A stretch of 64,000 nt of DNA from Ochromonas danica (GCA_015146655.1 VKHL01000134.1:1-64000), one strand, 5' to 3'; shown: positions 32,101-45,142, numbered from the stretch's first letter. Program-made: numbers and translations. The notes: a model not told the origin generated them from the sequence alone.

Positions 32101-35100
32101 AGCAAAACAACGACAACAACAACAACGATTAGGTCAGAAGGGAAGGAAAGGTAGTCATGCTGGGGTTGGTGCTGTTGGTCTTGGTGGGAATACATCTACT
32201 GGAGTGGGGAACAAGGCTATCACATCCTCATCACAAGGTGGTAGTGCACCTGCTATGATCACAACGGCTACTGCTACTACTAACAAGGCATCATCAATGA
32301 TGGGACAACAACAACAACAACAACAACAAATGATTGGATTTGAAGAAGAATCAGAAAAGCTTGTCACACCTCTTTTACCACTTCATCTCATGGAACATCT
32401 CCTAACACCATTAGAATCTTTAGATCTTATCTTTCATGGTAAAGATGAAGATTTTGAATTTGAATTTCAAGCTAGTCTATGTAAAGTTTATATGACATTA
32501 GCAGAGAAGTTATCTATGATGACAAAAGGTATACAAGGATTAAAGAATAGTTGGTCGAATAAAGCAATGAGAAGAGCTATTATGAATGAAAAGCGTCGTT
32601 TATTTTTAAATTCTATTACAACAAAGTATTTAGAAGAACAACAACAAAATCATGTTTCCAAAATTTGGTCAAAATTTCAAAGACAAGCAAGAAATCAAAA
32701 GAAATTTGAAATTATCTTAACCAAAATTCGGGAACGATATCAAGCAATACAAGATTTATTAGCTTATATACCAAGATATCATATTTCTACTTATTATGAT
32801 GAGAATGGATATGAATATTATATTGATGAGAAAGGTTATGCTTCTTATGAAATACCCATTTATTCTTTTCAACAATATCTTGCTATTGAGAAAATTCAAC
32901 GACAAGCTAGAATTTATATTCAATTTGCAAGACAACGTCGTTTAGAAAAAGAAGAAGAAGAACAAAGAGAAATTAAAAGAATGGAAAGAGAATTATTTGA
33001 AAATCATAAGAAATCATTAAAAGCAATTGATTTTATATTAACACAACAATATGAATCATGTCTATTAAATAAGAAAAATCAATATCTTCCTCCAAAATAT
33101 AACAATAACAATAACAATAATAATAATAAATCATCTCTATTATTTGATAAATATTATAATCCTATGAAAAAGAATTATGATTGTTATAAATTGATTATGA
33201 ATGAAGAAGATTTAGAAGATGAATTACCATGGAGATTACAATTTAATCGTAAATTGACTTTACAATCTGGAATGTGGGCAATATTGTATACTTCAGGGAA
33301 TAATGTCAATCATATTACATTTAATAGTCAAGCTAGATATCAACCTTTACTATCATTCCCTCTTACTACTAATACTACTACTACTTCCTCCTACCGAGGT
33401 AGTGGTAATAACAGTAGTGTAGGTAGTAGTGGTAGTGGTAGTGGTAGTGAAGATGGTATGATTGATGGATATGATATTGTGATAATCTTTCATATTCAAA
33501 GGCAAGAAGAACTTTGTGATGTTAGAACAATGAAAGGAAAGATTCTTCGTAATATACCTTGGAAACGTATTGTACATTTGAATTATAATCTTCATATGAA
33601 AATTGAAGCAAGATATAAATATCGTAAACTATTTTATCGTGGTGAAATAATATCACTTTCTTATGATCCTAAAACAATGTTATCATGTTATAAAGTATGT
33701 TATGATGATAATGAAATAGAAGATCATTTAGGACGTGATGCTATTCGACCTACTTTATCAACATTACAATCATTAATAGAAGAAAGAATGATAATCTTAC
33801 ATGATGTTAGATTACGATTACGACGTGAAGCATATTATGCTAATCTTGCATTAGAAAGGAAATCTTTCTTAGTCAAGCGTGCTGTAGATAAGATCTTGTC
33901 TACCTCTGCTACCACTTCCTCTACCTCTACCTCAATAGTGGTGGATAAACAAGTGACTGGTAGTGGTAGTGGTGGGGAAGGACCTAATGGTACCTCTACT
34001 TTGACTACGCTTCCATTAGAGACGGTGGAAGAAGAAGGAGAAGAAGGGGAAGCAGAAGACGACCCGCCTACAGCTACTACTACAGCTACTACTACAGCTA
34101 CTACATCTAATCCAACTCCCGCTACACTTCTTCCCTCATCGTCCACTGGGAATAACGACAAACAAACGATAACTTCTGAAGCAAATAGTAAAACCATAAC
34201 CTCAGTCTCTACAGCAGTAACAGAAGGTAAGAAGTCAGCAGGGAAAGTGAAGCGTATTGGTCAAGTAGGTATTCGATGGATGAAAGTAAGATTGGAGATC
34301 ACTAAAGCTGCATTACGACCTCATTGGTCCATGATCATACTACCCGAAGAAGGAACTAGTAGTAGTAGTAGCATTAGTAAAGCACATTTATTAGCTACAA
34401 CTAATCCACAAGCAATACGATTTATTCATCAAGAGACTGGAGAAGAAACATCCTTTAAGAATGCACCATTCTATTCAGCTATGGAAATACATTTAATTAA
34501 AAAGATTCAATTAAAATGGTTACTCTATAAAGCTTGTCGACAAGTACAATATAAATCATTAACATCATCTCTATCAGATTTAATTCAAAATACTATTAAG
34601 AAAGGATGTAAGATAGCCTTTATAGGATATAAAATAGAAGGTATGACAACATTTCAATTTATGGTTCGTAGTGGATATGGTGAAATAGCACAAGCTATAC
34701 AAGATAATTTACATTTAATGAAAAAGAATCTTGATAACATGGAAATAGATAGTTTAGTGAATCTACCAAAGGAAGATTTTGAAAAAATGGGTATATTACA
34801 AGCACAACATATACGTGATTTTAAAGAATTTCAATCAAATTATAAGAAATTAACATCATATGAACGAGAAAAGAAATTAGCATTTTTTAATTATTATAAT
34901 GATCCATATGATAATCGAACAATCAAAGATTGTATTCAAGCATCAATAGAAGTCATGATGAAGAAGTTTGTTAAAGTATTGAAAACAGGTCAAACAAGAA
35001 CACGTCATGCTTGTCAAATGATTGTAGATGAATCACTCTATCCTCATAGTCATTGGCAGATTGAAACTTATTTAAAGAAATACCATGATAAGCCTGAACT

Positions 35101-37178
35101 CATTCGAGTAAGTACCTTATGACTGTTTGTTTGTCCATTAGCATATGATTTCAATGTGTGTTAAAATATGACTAATTGTGATGATGATCATAATAGGACT
35201 CTATTATTGAATTGATTAATCGTCCAAGTACACCAACTTATATTGATGAACAACGTGTTTGGCGTCTTTATCATCATTGCGCTTTACAAGTTAGTCAGAT
35301 CTTAAAATCAATGAAGTTAAAGAAGATACGCCAAGAAGTTGCAAGTGTTATTAGAAAAGCTGAGACAATGGCTCAGGGATGTGAAATCTATGAGATTTCG
35401 AAGAACAAGAACAAGATTAAATCATCATCTCAACCTAGTCGACCTGCATGCTCGTAAGTACTACTCTTGTTTACTTGTTGTTTATAATCGTTTGATAAAT
35501 TGTTCTAATTTAATTAAAACAATGTATGGTATGGGGTAGTGGTCCTGAAGCCAAGGCAGCGTGGATGATTCGTCGAGATGTTTTTGAATTCATTCTTTCT
35601 GCTATCAAAGCTGCAGAATTGATTCAACGACATGTTCGTACTTACCTTCTTCGAAAGAAGTTTTTATATTATATGAGTAATCGATTTATAGCTGTTGGTA
35701 TCTTACAAAGAAATATTAGACGATGGGTGGCCTATAGACGAGCTTTATTTCTTCGAAGACAACAAACATCACCTTGGGAACAACTTTGGGATAGTCGATA
35801 TAATCGATTATATTATTATAATATAGAGACTGAAGAAAGTCAATATTATGAACCACCAGGAGGAATATATCGTCCTTTAATTCGAGAGAAGAATTCAGCT
35901 GCTTTGATCCAGTCTTGGCCATCATTAAGACCTGCTGTCATTGGCACTCTTCCTACTGTAACACTTGGTCCTGATGAAAGCATACCCAATTTATTATGTA
36001 ATATTTGTCATCTTAGAAAGTGTGTTAAATATTGTTTGGATTGTCGCAATGAAGAAGACACTGGTTTGGCGGATAGCATTGTCACACGGCCTGTTTCATA
36101 TTGTCAACCATGCTTTACCTCTCATCATCCTGAATTAGATCCAGAAAAGTCCAAGCATCGTTCTAGGCTCTTTGAAGATCTCAATGCACCTGCGACAAAG
36201 ATTGGAGATCAGCCGTTCTTGAAATGTTGTATGTGTGATGAAATGGCCACACGTAAATGCTTAGGACCGTTGGATGATGACCAAATTAATATCATTTATA
36301 AGCAACTTCAGCGTTTGCCTGTCCCACAATGGCGTCAAGTTTTGCATGATGCTCATGTTGGTGGTGAACGACGAATTGCTACTCTGATGGATCAGCTTGC
36401 AGCCGAGGCAGATCAAGCAAAGCATCAGTTACCTGGTATTCAAGTTGCAATTTCGGCTCAATTGAATTTGGTTCGCTCTGCATTGGAGCGTATGAGAGCT
36501 GAGTGTGATGAATGTTACTGCAAGTCTTGTTACCAACAAGTTCATTCAGGGGGCAAACGAGCTTTACATCGATGGGTTGGTTTCGAAGCAGACTGTAAGG
36601 TCTGCACTGTTTGCACTTCCACTCCAGCGGAGTTCTTTTGCCGTGATTGCGGCTGTGACTACTGCGATGCCTGCTTTAAAGTCTTCCATAATATGGGACG
36701 CAAGAAGAAGCATCGCAAAGAAGTCCTTATGGAAGAGTTGGGAGAAGGACAGGACTATTGCTTTCTATGTAGTCGACGAGCTGCGAACAAATGTCCATTC
36801 GAAAGATGCACTAGAATGGTTTGCGAATCTTGCTTCGAATTCAAGCACAAGGACAAGTGTCCTTTCAGTAGTAGGTCACGGCCGCAAAGCAGGTCTCCTG
36901 AAAGACCAGTTGGTTACGACCTGTTTGATTCCAAGGTGGAACCTAAATGTGTTGTTTGTGGCGAGGTGGCCGACAGGCGGTGCTTGCAATGCGGAGATCT
37001 CTATTGCAGCATTGTCCGTCCTGATAATGCGGGATGCTTTGCTGAATATCATTCAAAGGGCAATCGAGCAGCTCATACGACTGAAACCCTTATCAATGAG
37101 AAGCTACAGGCTGCGCGACAGTCGCTTAAGCAGAAACTAGCTCAAGATAAAGTCATAAAGCAACGATTAGGTTACTAA
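27103..37178 (+). CDS. Giant IQ-motif, WW, Tudor-like, SAM-like and B-box zinc-finger protein
   Basis: Exons are 27103-29063, 29272-35107, 35197-35453 and 35540-37178, giving 3230 residues. Residues 1-650 are low-complexity (Asn, Ser, Gln, Arg). About 655-1290 is a long basic series of IQ-like helices such as IKCQAWMRRTVKQRQFQRL and VIKVQCWFRGRLGYN, expected to bind calmodulin. A WW-like element (YYDENGYEYYIDEKGYASYEIP region) lies near 1826, a Tudor-like strand set (HMKIEARYKYRKLFYRGEI) near 2095, and a SAM-like helix set (LPKEDFEKMGI) near 2480. Exon 4 adds more IQs, a true WW (SPWEQLWDSRYNRLYYYN), then five Cys/His fingers of B-box type from about 2835 to 3210, such as CTVCTSTPAEFFCRDC. 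A scaffold in a flagellum or cytoskeleton is my guess from the IQ array. No catalytic domain was seen. Confidence 0.8.
29089..29165 (+). repeat. (CA)n microsatellite in intron 1 of the giant IQ gene
   Basis: About 75 bases of CA with GACA, ATACA and AAACA breaks near the left end. In this gene the transcript carries CA; in the minus-strand genes of this window it carries TG. Confidence 0.95.
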
Positions 37179-37201
37179 GCATGTAAAGTTGAAGTGGCCG
37201 G

Positions 37202-40200
37202 CTATATAAATTCTTCACGGAAAAGATCCTCCAACGACGATTTCGAGATTATGCTGGTTTCATCTTTTAGCCTTGCGAGAGGTGGAGGGCGAAGTTGTGG
37301 GGCAAGCGACTGATTGCGGCCACTGTAGCTTCGTTTTAATGGATTTGCACGAGTTTTACTTCCTTGTGAAGCTGACTCGCTCAATTTCATTCTTTTTGTC
37401 GCTGCTTGGTGTTGTTCTTTGACTTGCCTCGCTGTCTCTACTTGCTTTGCTTTCTGTTCCTCCAAGGCAAGCTCTGCCTTCTGATCAGCCAGTTTTCTGT
37501 TCTGAAAAGGTTTTGTGAATAGGTAGGATTTGAACATTCCAGTATTTTTTTGAGTCTCTTACCAGCTCTTCTATTTCAACTCGCAGCTCTGGATATTCTT
37601 GATCTGGATCTCTTGCAGCAATCTACGCAGTGCATATTGGTGTGAGAGAAAGTTAACGGATCTGACTTAATTCTATTTTTGAGGCATTCTCACTTGTTTT
37701 CGAAGACTCTCAATGCTCTCCCTCTTCTTCTCAAAGGATAGATCCATCTCAGCAAATAGAATAGCAACTTGCCTCTCGACTTCTCTCTATTAGAGGAATT
37801 TGGATGTTTGAGTGATAGTTAAAAGGAAGAGAGTAGCTATAACCTGAAGATGCAATTCTTCTTCCTGCGAGAGCATTCGCGGAGCAGCAGCCTCTATGAT
37901 CAAGGTTTTCTCGCGAAGTTCGAGAGCTTTCATTTGCTCATCCATTTCGCTTATTGCCTGAAATATATATTGTTTGAATTGGAATAATGAAAAGCCTCAA
38001 CGAGGGATGATTTACCTCCTCATACTTTTTTCTGTGGGCATGCTTGCTTGAAATTTCCTCTTCCATCATAAGAATATTGTTGTTCTGGTTCATGCGTTGT
38101 AGTCAGTGTTAGTATCAGCATCATGGGCGTTCACAAACCTTCTCCATCAATTGCTCTTCGGTGATAAGGAGCATTTCCTGTTTCATAATCAAGAGATTGT
38201 TGTCAGAGATTACTGTCGTATCTATCGCTTGCAGGTACCTTTTCTGCGTGGAGTTGCTTCATTTCATTATCTCGATTGGAAATTTCCAGAATATGACTAA
38301 GCGTATCCTCATCCAAGAGCAGGACCTGCTCTTTGATGAGATCGAGCATATTCTTCTCTTCATTGAACTGTCACAGGATATGAATGTTCTATGACGATGC
38401 TATTTGCTGAGTTTGTTGGTTTTGAATTACCTTGTTTTGAGTATCAATTTTACGCTCCAACCATATGTTCGATTCTGCGGCAGCTTGATTCACCTTGGCT
38501 TCCAACTGGCAGGCTTGATCCTCATATTCTTTTTTCCACTATAAGAATGCTGTGTTATTGAAGAATGGAGAAATGTTTTGAAGGATAAATGCTCACATGC
38601 TGCAGCTCTAGTCGCAACACCGTGTCTCTTTGTTGTAATTCACGCAATTCCTTCAACTTGTTGCAAGCCAAGAGATAATGAGCCTCATTTTCTTGCTCCG
38701 CCTTCTCAACTTGAGAGCGGGAATGCTCTCTTGCTAGTCTTTTTGATTCAAGCTCATGTTGGTTATTTTCATTGGCAGTTCGAAGGCCTTCATACTCGAG
38801 TCGAAGCTCGCTGCAATGTTTCTCTCGTTGAATGAGTTGTTCGTGCACTTGAGCCAACTCGATGTCAAGTGTACCTAAAATAGATTCGAATTAGAAGGCA
38901 AAGTAAGTCGTGGAAGTGAATGAACTAACTTTGTTGCTGATGCTCTTGTTGAAGACGCTGTTCTTGCAATTGTGTGATCGCGATCAACTGCTCTACCTTC
39001 CATTGCAGCGCAGAGATCTTTTGATGCTCGGCAGTTGTTTCTGCAGCTGTAGAAGCTATTGCCGCTTCTGCTGATTGTTTGTCAATCACAGTTTGCTTTT
39101 CCAGCTCTTCTACTTGGGTTTCAAAGTGCTTATTCTCCAATTCTGTTTCTTCGATTAGTAACAACATTGAAAAGCAGTCTTCATTGACCATTTGAAAGCC
39201 TGGAAAACCATTGAAAACCATTCAAAAGAGACCATTGTTGCAAGTTTGAATCAGTGCACATACATTCCTCGTCTTGGGAAATCGCTTGTTTAACATCTGC
39301 AATGCTCTGCTTCGTTTGTCCCAACCCTTCAGACAACGCCTACATGTATATGTATATGAAGAAACTGTGTAATGAAGAAGAATTACTGTGCTTGGTTGCT
39401 TCTCACCTGAGCTCTTTCCCCTGAGGCAACAAGCGCGTGATCAACCTCCTTTAGCTTGGACAGCCCATCTTCCATGTGCATCTCACTACTTTCTTGTCGC
39501 TCGAACTGTTGGATTGCCTCCGACAGCAATTCTTCCCAGGAGTTTTGGAAGTTACGATGCCGATCAGCGAAATAATGCTGATATCCCTTCACTATTTCAA
39601 AGACCTCATAAAGAAGAAGAAAGAAGAAGATGGATTAGTAGATTATTCTCACTTTCATCGGTTAGATTGACCAATAGATGGTACTCTCGAAGCATTGGCT
39701 TAAGTGAGCTTTCTTCGATACCTTTCCACCTGTCTTCGATCTTTTCGATGTTGGCTTGACTCCAAGAAAGTGCGGCACCCTGTGCTGCAGATGCTTCACT
39801 GTAATCTCGAGTATTCTTCTGTAAGCACTCTAATTGATTTTCTAAATCACTTATTTCCCACAACAACCGTCGACATTCTTCTTTTCTGGTCTTGAAAGCT
39901 TGATCAACTCGATCAACTATTCTTCTCACTAGAGAAGGTAATAATGTTTCTGTCAATTAGTTTGTCAATCAAGAGAAGAAGATCAATCATCGTTACAAAC
40001 CTTCCGAAGAAGAAGAATTATCCATACTCGTTATTATGTGAGATGTGTGCCAGTCCGTTGGCGATGTTACTACTTCCGAAGACATGCTGCTCTCTCTAGG
40101 AGATGATGACTGCTGCTGGAAGAATCGCGATGGGGAGGGTGAAACAATTGCTGGTGCATCATCACTGCTAGGAAAGGTGGGGCTTGAGATGGTAGCATGT

Positions 40201-40256
40201 ACACGATGTCCGAGTCTCTTGTTCCTGTGGGTAAACTTGGCTCGTGTGAAGGTCAT
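37202..40256 (-). CDS. Coiled-coil protein, 14 exons
   Basis: Exons on the minus strand: 40256-40001, 39949-39653, 39591-39407, 39339-39264, 39199-38930, 38874-38597, 38538-38431, 38367-38239, 38177-38139, 38084-38016, 37957-37844, 37786-37694, 37622-37563, 37501-37202. All junctions close in phase and give 757 residues. A Ser/Pro-rich head of about 80 residues is followed by about 580 residues of almost unbroken heptad-type helix rich in Glu, Gln, Lys and Leu, then a basic tail with a PPPLARLKDE segment. No globular domain or known motif. Introns 6 to 13 are all phase 0 and exons 7 to 13 are multiples of three (39-129 bases), so any could be skipped in frame. The stop lies only 23 bases from the stop of the giant IQ gene. 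Confidence 0.85.
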
Positions 40257-40506
40257 TGAATAGGATTTGGTGGTTGAATGGATTGATTCAATAATGACTG
40301 ACCAGTGACAAGAGGTTCCACAGTGAGAATAAACTGAAAGATACGCTCTTCTTTTCAGTTTTGTTTGCTAGTGTCAGGAAGGAGATGTGATAGCACAAAA
40401 CTGAAAGATACTGTGAATAAGGTTAAGGTCAACTGTCATATCATATTGTAGTTAGTAATTATCTTTGTAAACATAAATGAACCTATTCTACAGTACCTAG
40501 ACTAGA
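40257..40506. promoter_or_regulatory. Promoter-side gap with three AAACTGAAA cores
   Basis: AAACTGAAAGATAC occurs directly at 40331-40344 and 40398-40411, and the inverse TTTTCAGTTTTG at 40352-40363. All lie 75-155 bases upstream of the minus start at 40256. Function unproven. Confidence 0.4.
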
Positions 40507-43500
40507 CTACACACCAATTGTCACTTCATGTTCATATCTATCTCTCATGACAGCAATGAAACTCCAAGCTCCTATACTATAGAGAATCAAATGTAATCGA
40601 TCACTACCATAATAGAATGTTCCACCTACAATAACATAGAGAAGGAGAAGAAGTGCAAGATCAACATTAATCGTAAGTGAACCTGGTGGTTTGAGGTTAT
40701 GACTGCCATCATAGTGTGTAAAGCGTGAAGGAAGAGGTTGACCCGAGCACTTCTCACATCTGCACCATTCACACCAATCTTCAACATGTTTCAGAGATTT
40801 GTCTTCTCCACGACAATCACACCAAATCACTTTATAGGAAGGACCAATATAATAGCTCTTCTTCCCATTATCTTCTTCTGTGTATACTCGTTGATAAATA
40901 GAACATTTCCCACCGTCTTCATGCAAACATTGAGCACTTCCTTTCAATTGTTGGTGGAAGAGCGGTCTTGTCCATCTTACCAAAGTCTCCACCTCCTTCA
41001 CCTCCTTGCCATCACTATCAACCAATAACACAGTAACAGTGACAGTAACAGTTACAACAAAACAAAAATGATGATTATGATGACAACGAAAACATCATAC
41101 ATAACAAGGTAGTGGTAACATGAAAAATGGCAATAAAATTCAAATAATCTCTCTCACCTTCCTGTGGCATTGCGTCGACAAAAATGAAAAACAATCAATC
41201 CTACCATAACACAATATTGTAATCGTTCTCCACTGAGAATGGCAAAAGCAGTTGAGAGATGATGTAAGTGTGAGTTCTTCATAGATAGAAAGTGCCAAGC
41301 AAAGTCAAAACTAGGCCAAGCTAGACCAAGAACAACGGGTAGACAAAGCAACAAGACAGACTTTTCACCTCCACCTCCTCCACCTTGACGAAGAAGAAGA
41401 GAATAATGGCGTAAGAGAAACACTATACTAATTACCAATAGACCCATATATAGCGTAACAGTGAAGACACTGAGTAGATAAGTACTCATTGGTACATGTT
41501 GTAACAAATCTCTCTTAATGAGGAAGATAGTTAAAGCTATTAAAACCATCATAACCTCACACCAATAATCTGAGATGAACTGTATTATTGATTTAAGCAT
41601 TTTAGGTGTTTTACGAGGAGTCATTCGTCGAGGTAGTTTGGTTAAAGTTCGTACTATAAGTTGTTTCAAACAAACAATAGTGCTAATCTTGTCTATCAGA
41701 TATCCCACTAGGTATAACACTGAAACAACAATCCAGAGTAATCCATAAGACAAGAGAATAGAGATAGACCAATAGACTATAAGTACAGCAGATGATGGTT
41801 CTAACACTCTTGCTTGTAAGATAGCCATAGCAAAGATAGCCCAAGCTAATACTACCATTAATACTTCTACATTAATAATAGCAATACCAAGATAGTCGAA
41901 CAACTGACTTACAATAAACCAGAGGAATGTGAAATGAATAGACAGTCCTGTTGTAAGAATAGATTTATTGTTGTCAGTTGTTGTAGTAGTTGCCTGGTTA
42001 GCATCACATAGCTTACGTAACATATAACCAGCTAAACTAAGAATAGCTAGAGCAATATAACTAATAACAATCTTATCTAAATGCTCATTGATATACTGGA
42101 CTGCAAGGTACCATAAATAATTATGATATAACTTACTTAACATAAACTCTCCATCATCATTAGCACTAGTAGATTGAAAAGCTTCATGTATAGCTTCTCT
42201 GATAGAGAAAGCTTCAAGTTGTGGAATACCTCTAGCACCTGTTTGATCAATAGATGCTAAGATATCACTTCGATTTACTACACTAAACCCATCTAGAATA
42301 GCTGCCATAGAAGCCTTTGGCTTACGAACTAGTACACGTAATCCATCGTGTACTGTAGAGAGAAGATCATAACACCAAACGACTGCAAAATGATCTACAG
42401 GGAATCCTACTTCATTTAATTGACTTGTTCGTAAGGTAATATGCAAAGGCTCATGATATGGTAGAATATCCTTTTCCCAGTTTTGTTGTGTAATAAAGGC
42501 AAATTTCCCCGTAACATTACGATTCATCTTCTTTACATCATCATTAGCTGGAACTTCTTCTGTAAGAGTCTCTTTGGATGTCTTCCAAAACAGAAGGGAT
42601 TTAACCTTCTTAATCATAGTAGAACCCATATCTTTCAATAAAGAACGAACTTCATAGAATTTTTGAAGTGTGTAGACTTTACTAATAGGCTGTGTCATGG
42701 AATGATTACGAGGACGAGGTGTAATATCAAAGACATCAGTAATACGAGGTGAGACATGTCCATCTACATTACCACCTGTAATACTAATAATACGAACATC
42801 TTTCACACAGATTGGACTGTGGAAATCTGCTTTGATTATACTATGACCTTCTCCTTCACCCCATGATAAGCTATCCTCCTCTAGACTATCATTCATATCC
42901 ATTACACTAGTATGAAGAATAGAGCGATTATAATGAGCTTGAAACCATGCTTTATTAACATGTCGCATGATCCAATCACTACTTCCATCAAGTGATAGAG
43001 GTGGTCTAATCACACACACGCACGCAGACACGCAGACACACACACAAGACAGACAAGAATGAAGCATTACATAGAATAGCATAGTATAGCATTAGTATGA
43101 TGGGTTGGTAGTCTTACTTGGATATGGGAGTGCTTAACATGATAATCGTATTGACTACACATTTTGGATAATTGGACAATATTAAAGCACTTTTCGCAAT
43201 AAATCCACCATAAGAATGACCAATTAATGTCAAATGAAATTCTATATAACATCAAGTCATACAGTACATTAATTCCAATGTCATAACACAACACGATGTA
43301 AAGCGAATACTAATTACCTTGTGACATCTTTTTTGAATTCTTCTCATATAAGGATTGAATAGTATGAATAGCATAATTCACATAAGCTGCTTTTGTTAGA
43401 ATATCACTACCATGAAAGGCAACTGCTTCATTATTAAAATCGACAGCAAAGAATTGTAATAAGCCATCTTGATTATGTACTTCCGCAGCGAGTGATCGAC

Positions 43501-43647
43501 CTTGACTATCACTATACAGCAAGTAGAGTAGAGTAGGTTTGGTTAGGTATTATAATAGGTAATAGGATCGTGTGTGTGTATGTGTGTGTATGTATGTATG
43601 CGTGCGTATGTATGAATGTGTGTGAGTGCTGTGCTTTGTGTGTGTGC

Positions 43648-43697
<50 letters not shown>

Positions 43698-44141
43698 TTG
43701 TGTGTGTGTGGCGGGGGGTGGGTGGGAAGAGGGTATGAATGTATGTGTATGTTTATGTGTCACAGAGAAAGAGAGAAGATAGAGGCAATCTCAATGACAG
43801 TATTTGATTCACTCAGTCACTCATCAATCACTCACTCACCTTCCATAGTGTCCAGGAATAAAGAGGACAGGATAAGGATTTAATTTCTTTGTCGAATAAT
43901 TGTTGATTTTCCACAATTTATACTGTGGATAGTCATTCTTTCCTACCTGATTCACAATTTCTACCATAGACTTTGCTTTACTACTATACGTCATTTGACA
44001 TGGATTAGCCTGGAATAGAACATGTTGACCATACCAACCAAGAAGAAGAAATGCTAAAGCAGAAGCTAATATAAGGAAGAAAGGAAGAGAAGAAGAAGTG
44101 AAGAAGGAAGAAGAAGAGGAAGAGGAGAAGGAAGAATGCAT
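40507..44141 (-). CDS. PGAP1: GPI inositol-deacylase (PGAP1/Bst1 family)
   Basis: Exons are 44141-43840, 43511-43318, 43241-43118, 43005-41158 and 41014-40507, giving 991 residues with phases closing. The enzyme removes the inositol-linked acyl chain from GPI anchors in the endoplasmic reticulum, needed for export of GPI proteins. An N-terminal anchor (LPFFLILASALAFLLLGWYG) precedes NPCQMTYSS and PVLFIPGHYG, then FFAVDFNNEAVAFHG, and the lipase motif LIGHSYGGFIAKSA with Ser175 as likely nucleophile. VVWCYDLL later matches the family IVWC block. The C-terminal half has about eight to ten hydrophobic segments. A hydrophilic Cys-rich insert (CDCRGEDK, CEWCRCEKC) lies between the last ones, about residues 875-905, and I do not know it from animal PGAP1. 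The long GT-repeat intron lies between exons 1 and 2. Confidence 0.88.
43570..43715 (+). repeat. (TG)n with CTTTG interruptions, intron of the PGAP1 gene
   Basis: The tract includes TGTGTGCTTTGTGTGTG three times and a G-rich end (GGCGGGGGGTGGG). On the transcript it is (CA)n with AAAGCACAC breaks. Confidence 0.9.
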
Positions 44142-44689
44142 TTTGTTGTTTTTTCAACTAGTCTAGTATTGTAGTTTCTGTCCTAATGCTAGTCTAGTCT
44201 AGTCGAGTTAATTCTATTTCATTCGTCTGTTGTCTGTCATCATCCAAACACAACTCCACCACACCACAAGACCAGATATCTAGATTCTGAAGATTTGGAT
44301 GTTAACTTAATAAGAGAAGACCGTTTGGAAGCAGACAACCTACCCCACGCAATAACAATCGCATGTAAAGTAACAACAGCAATACATCTTCACTCATCGA
44401 ATTAATACCACTTTTGTGATGACATCGACATGGTGAGGAAGTTCTGCCTGTTTGGAAGGAATGGTTTGCATTTCTATCTTTCTTTCCTCACTCACACACA
44501 CCCTTTGTGAATTGGTACGTATTTCAAGCCATTGCTCTCATTGTTGAACCATTTCCTTGTTTAAATTGATTTCCTGTAGATAGTATATATAGCAAAGAAA
44601 TGATGTAGTAGAGTTATAAGCACGTTAACTACACACACACACACACACACACACAAAGGTTAAGTTAAGTTAAGTTAAGTTAAGTTAAG
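44142..44689. other. Intergenic gap between the REV3 stop and the PGAP1 start
   Basis: No coding feature. It contains GTCTAGTCTAGTCGAG near 44195, a (CA)n tract at 44631-44653 and a (TTAAG)n tract at 44659-44691 that runs up to the REV3 stop codon. Confidence 0.6.
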
Positions 44690-44691
44690 TT
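44659..44691 (+). repeat. (TTAAG)n pentanucleotide, about 6 copies
   Basis: A perfect tandem array lies immediately beyond the REV3 stop (in the 3' untranslated region of that gene). Confidence 0.85.
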
Positions 44692-45075
44692 ACAACGAGA
44701 GATCTTCAATATCTTTGACAGCTAACATAAGATCTTCCATCTTCAAGTTTAATCTACATCTTTCATGGAATATCTCACATGCTAATGATTCACAACATTC
44801 TATTCCAATAAAGCAATTTTTAACAAAAAGTTGAGAATTTGATAAATGATGATTATGATAAGATTGTCCTATACACTGTTGACAATATCGTGTCATGTCA
44901 TGATTCTTCATCCATACTTCATGATATCTTGTCATTAGTAATTGATAAGAGGAAGACCATTCTTGTGGTGTTGAGAGACAATGAGAACAAATGAATCTTC
45001 TTGGTAGAGCATCTTCTTTCTCACAGATACCACATAGACTTTGGGTTGTAAAACGATCCATTAATGTTTGCATCG

Positions 45076-45142
<67 letters not shown>

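Noticed and set aside
35339-35539. Alternative frame in exon 3 of the giant IQ gene with a good helical look (LRQWLRDVKSMRF)
   Set aside because: It cannot be joined in phase to exon 2 or exon 4. The chosen frame joins both, giving SGPEAKAAW at the junction. An intron GTTAGT...TTAG inside exon 3 was tried and hits a stop.
44659-44691. (TTAAG)n considered as an internal telomere-like repeat
   Set aside because: Only about six units, no G-rich strand, and it sits in a 3' untranslated region like the other short repeats here.
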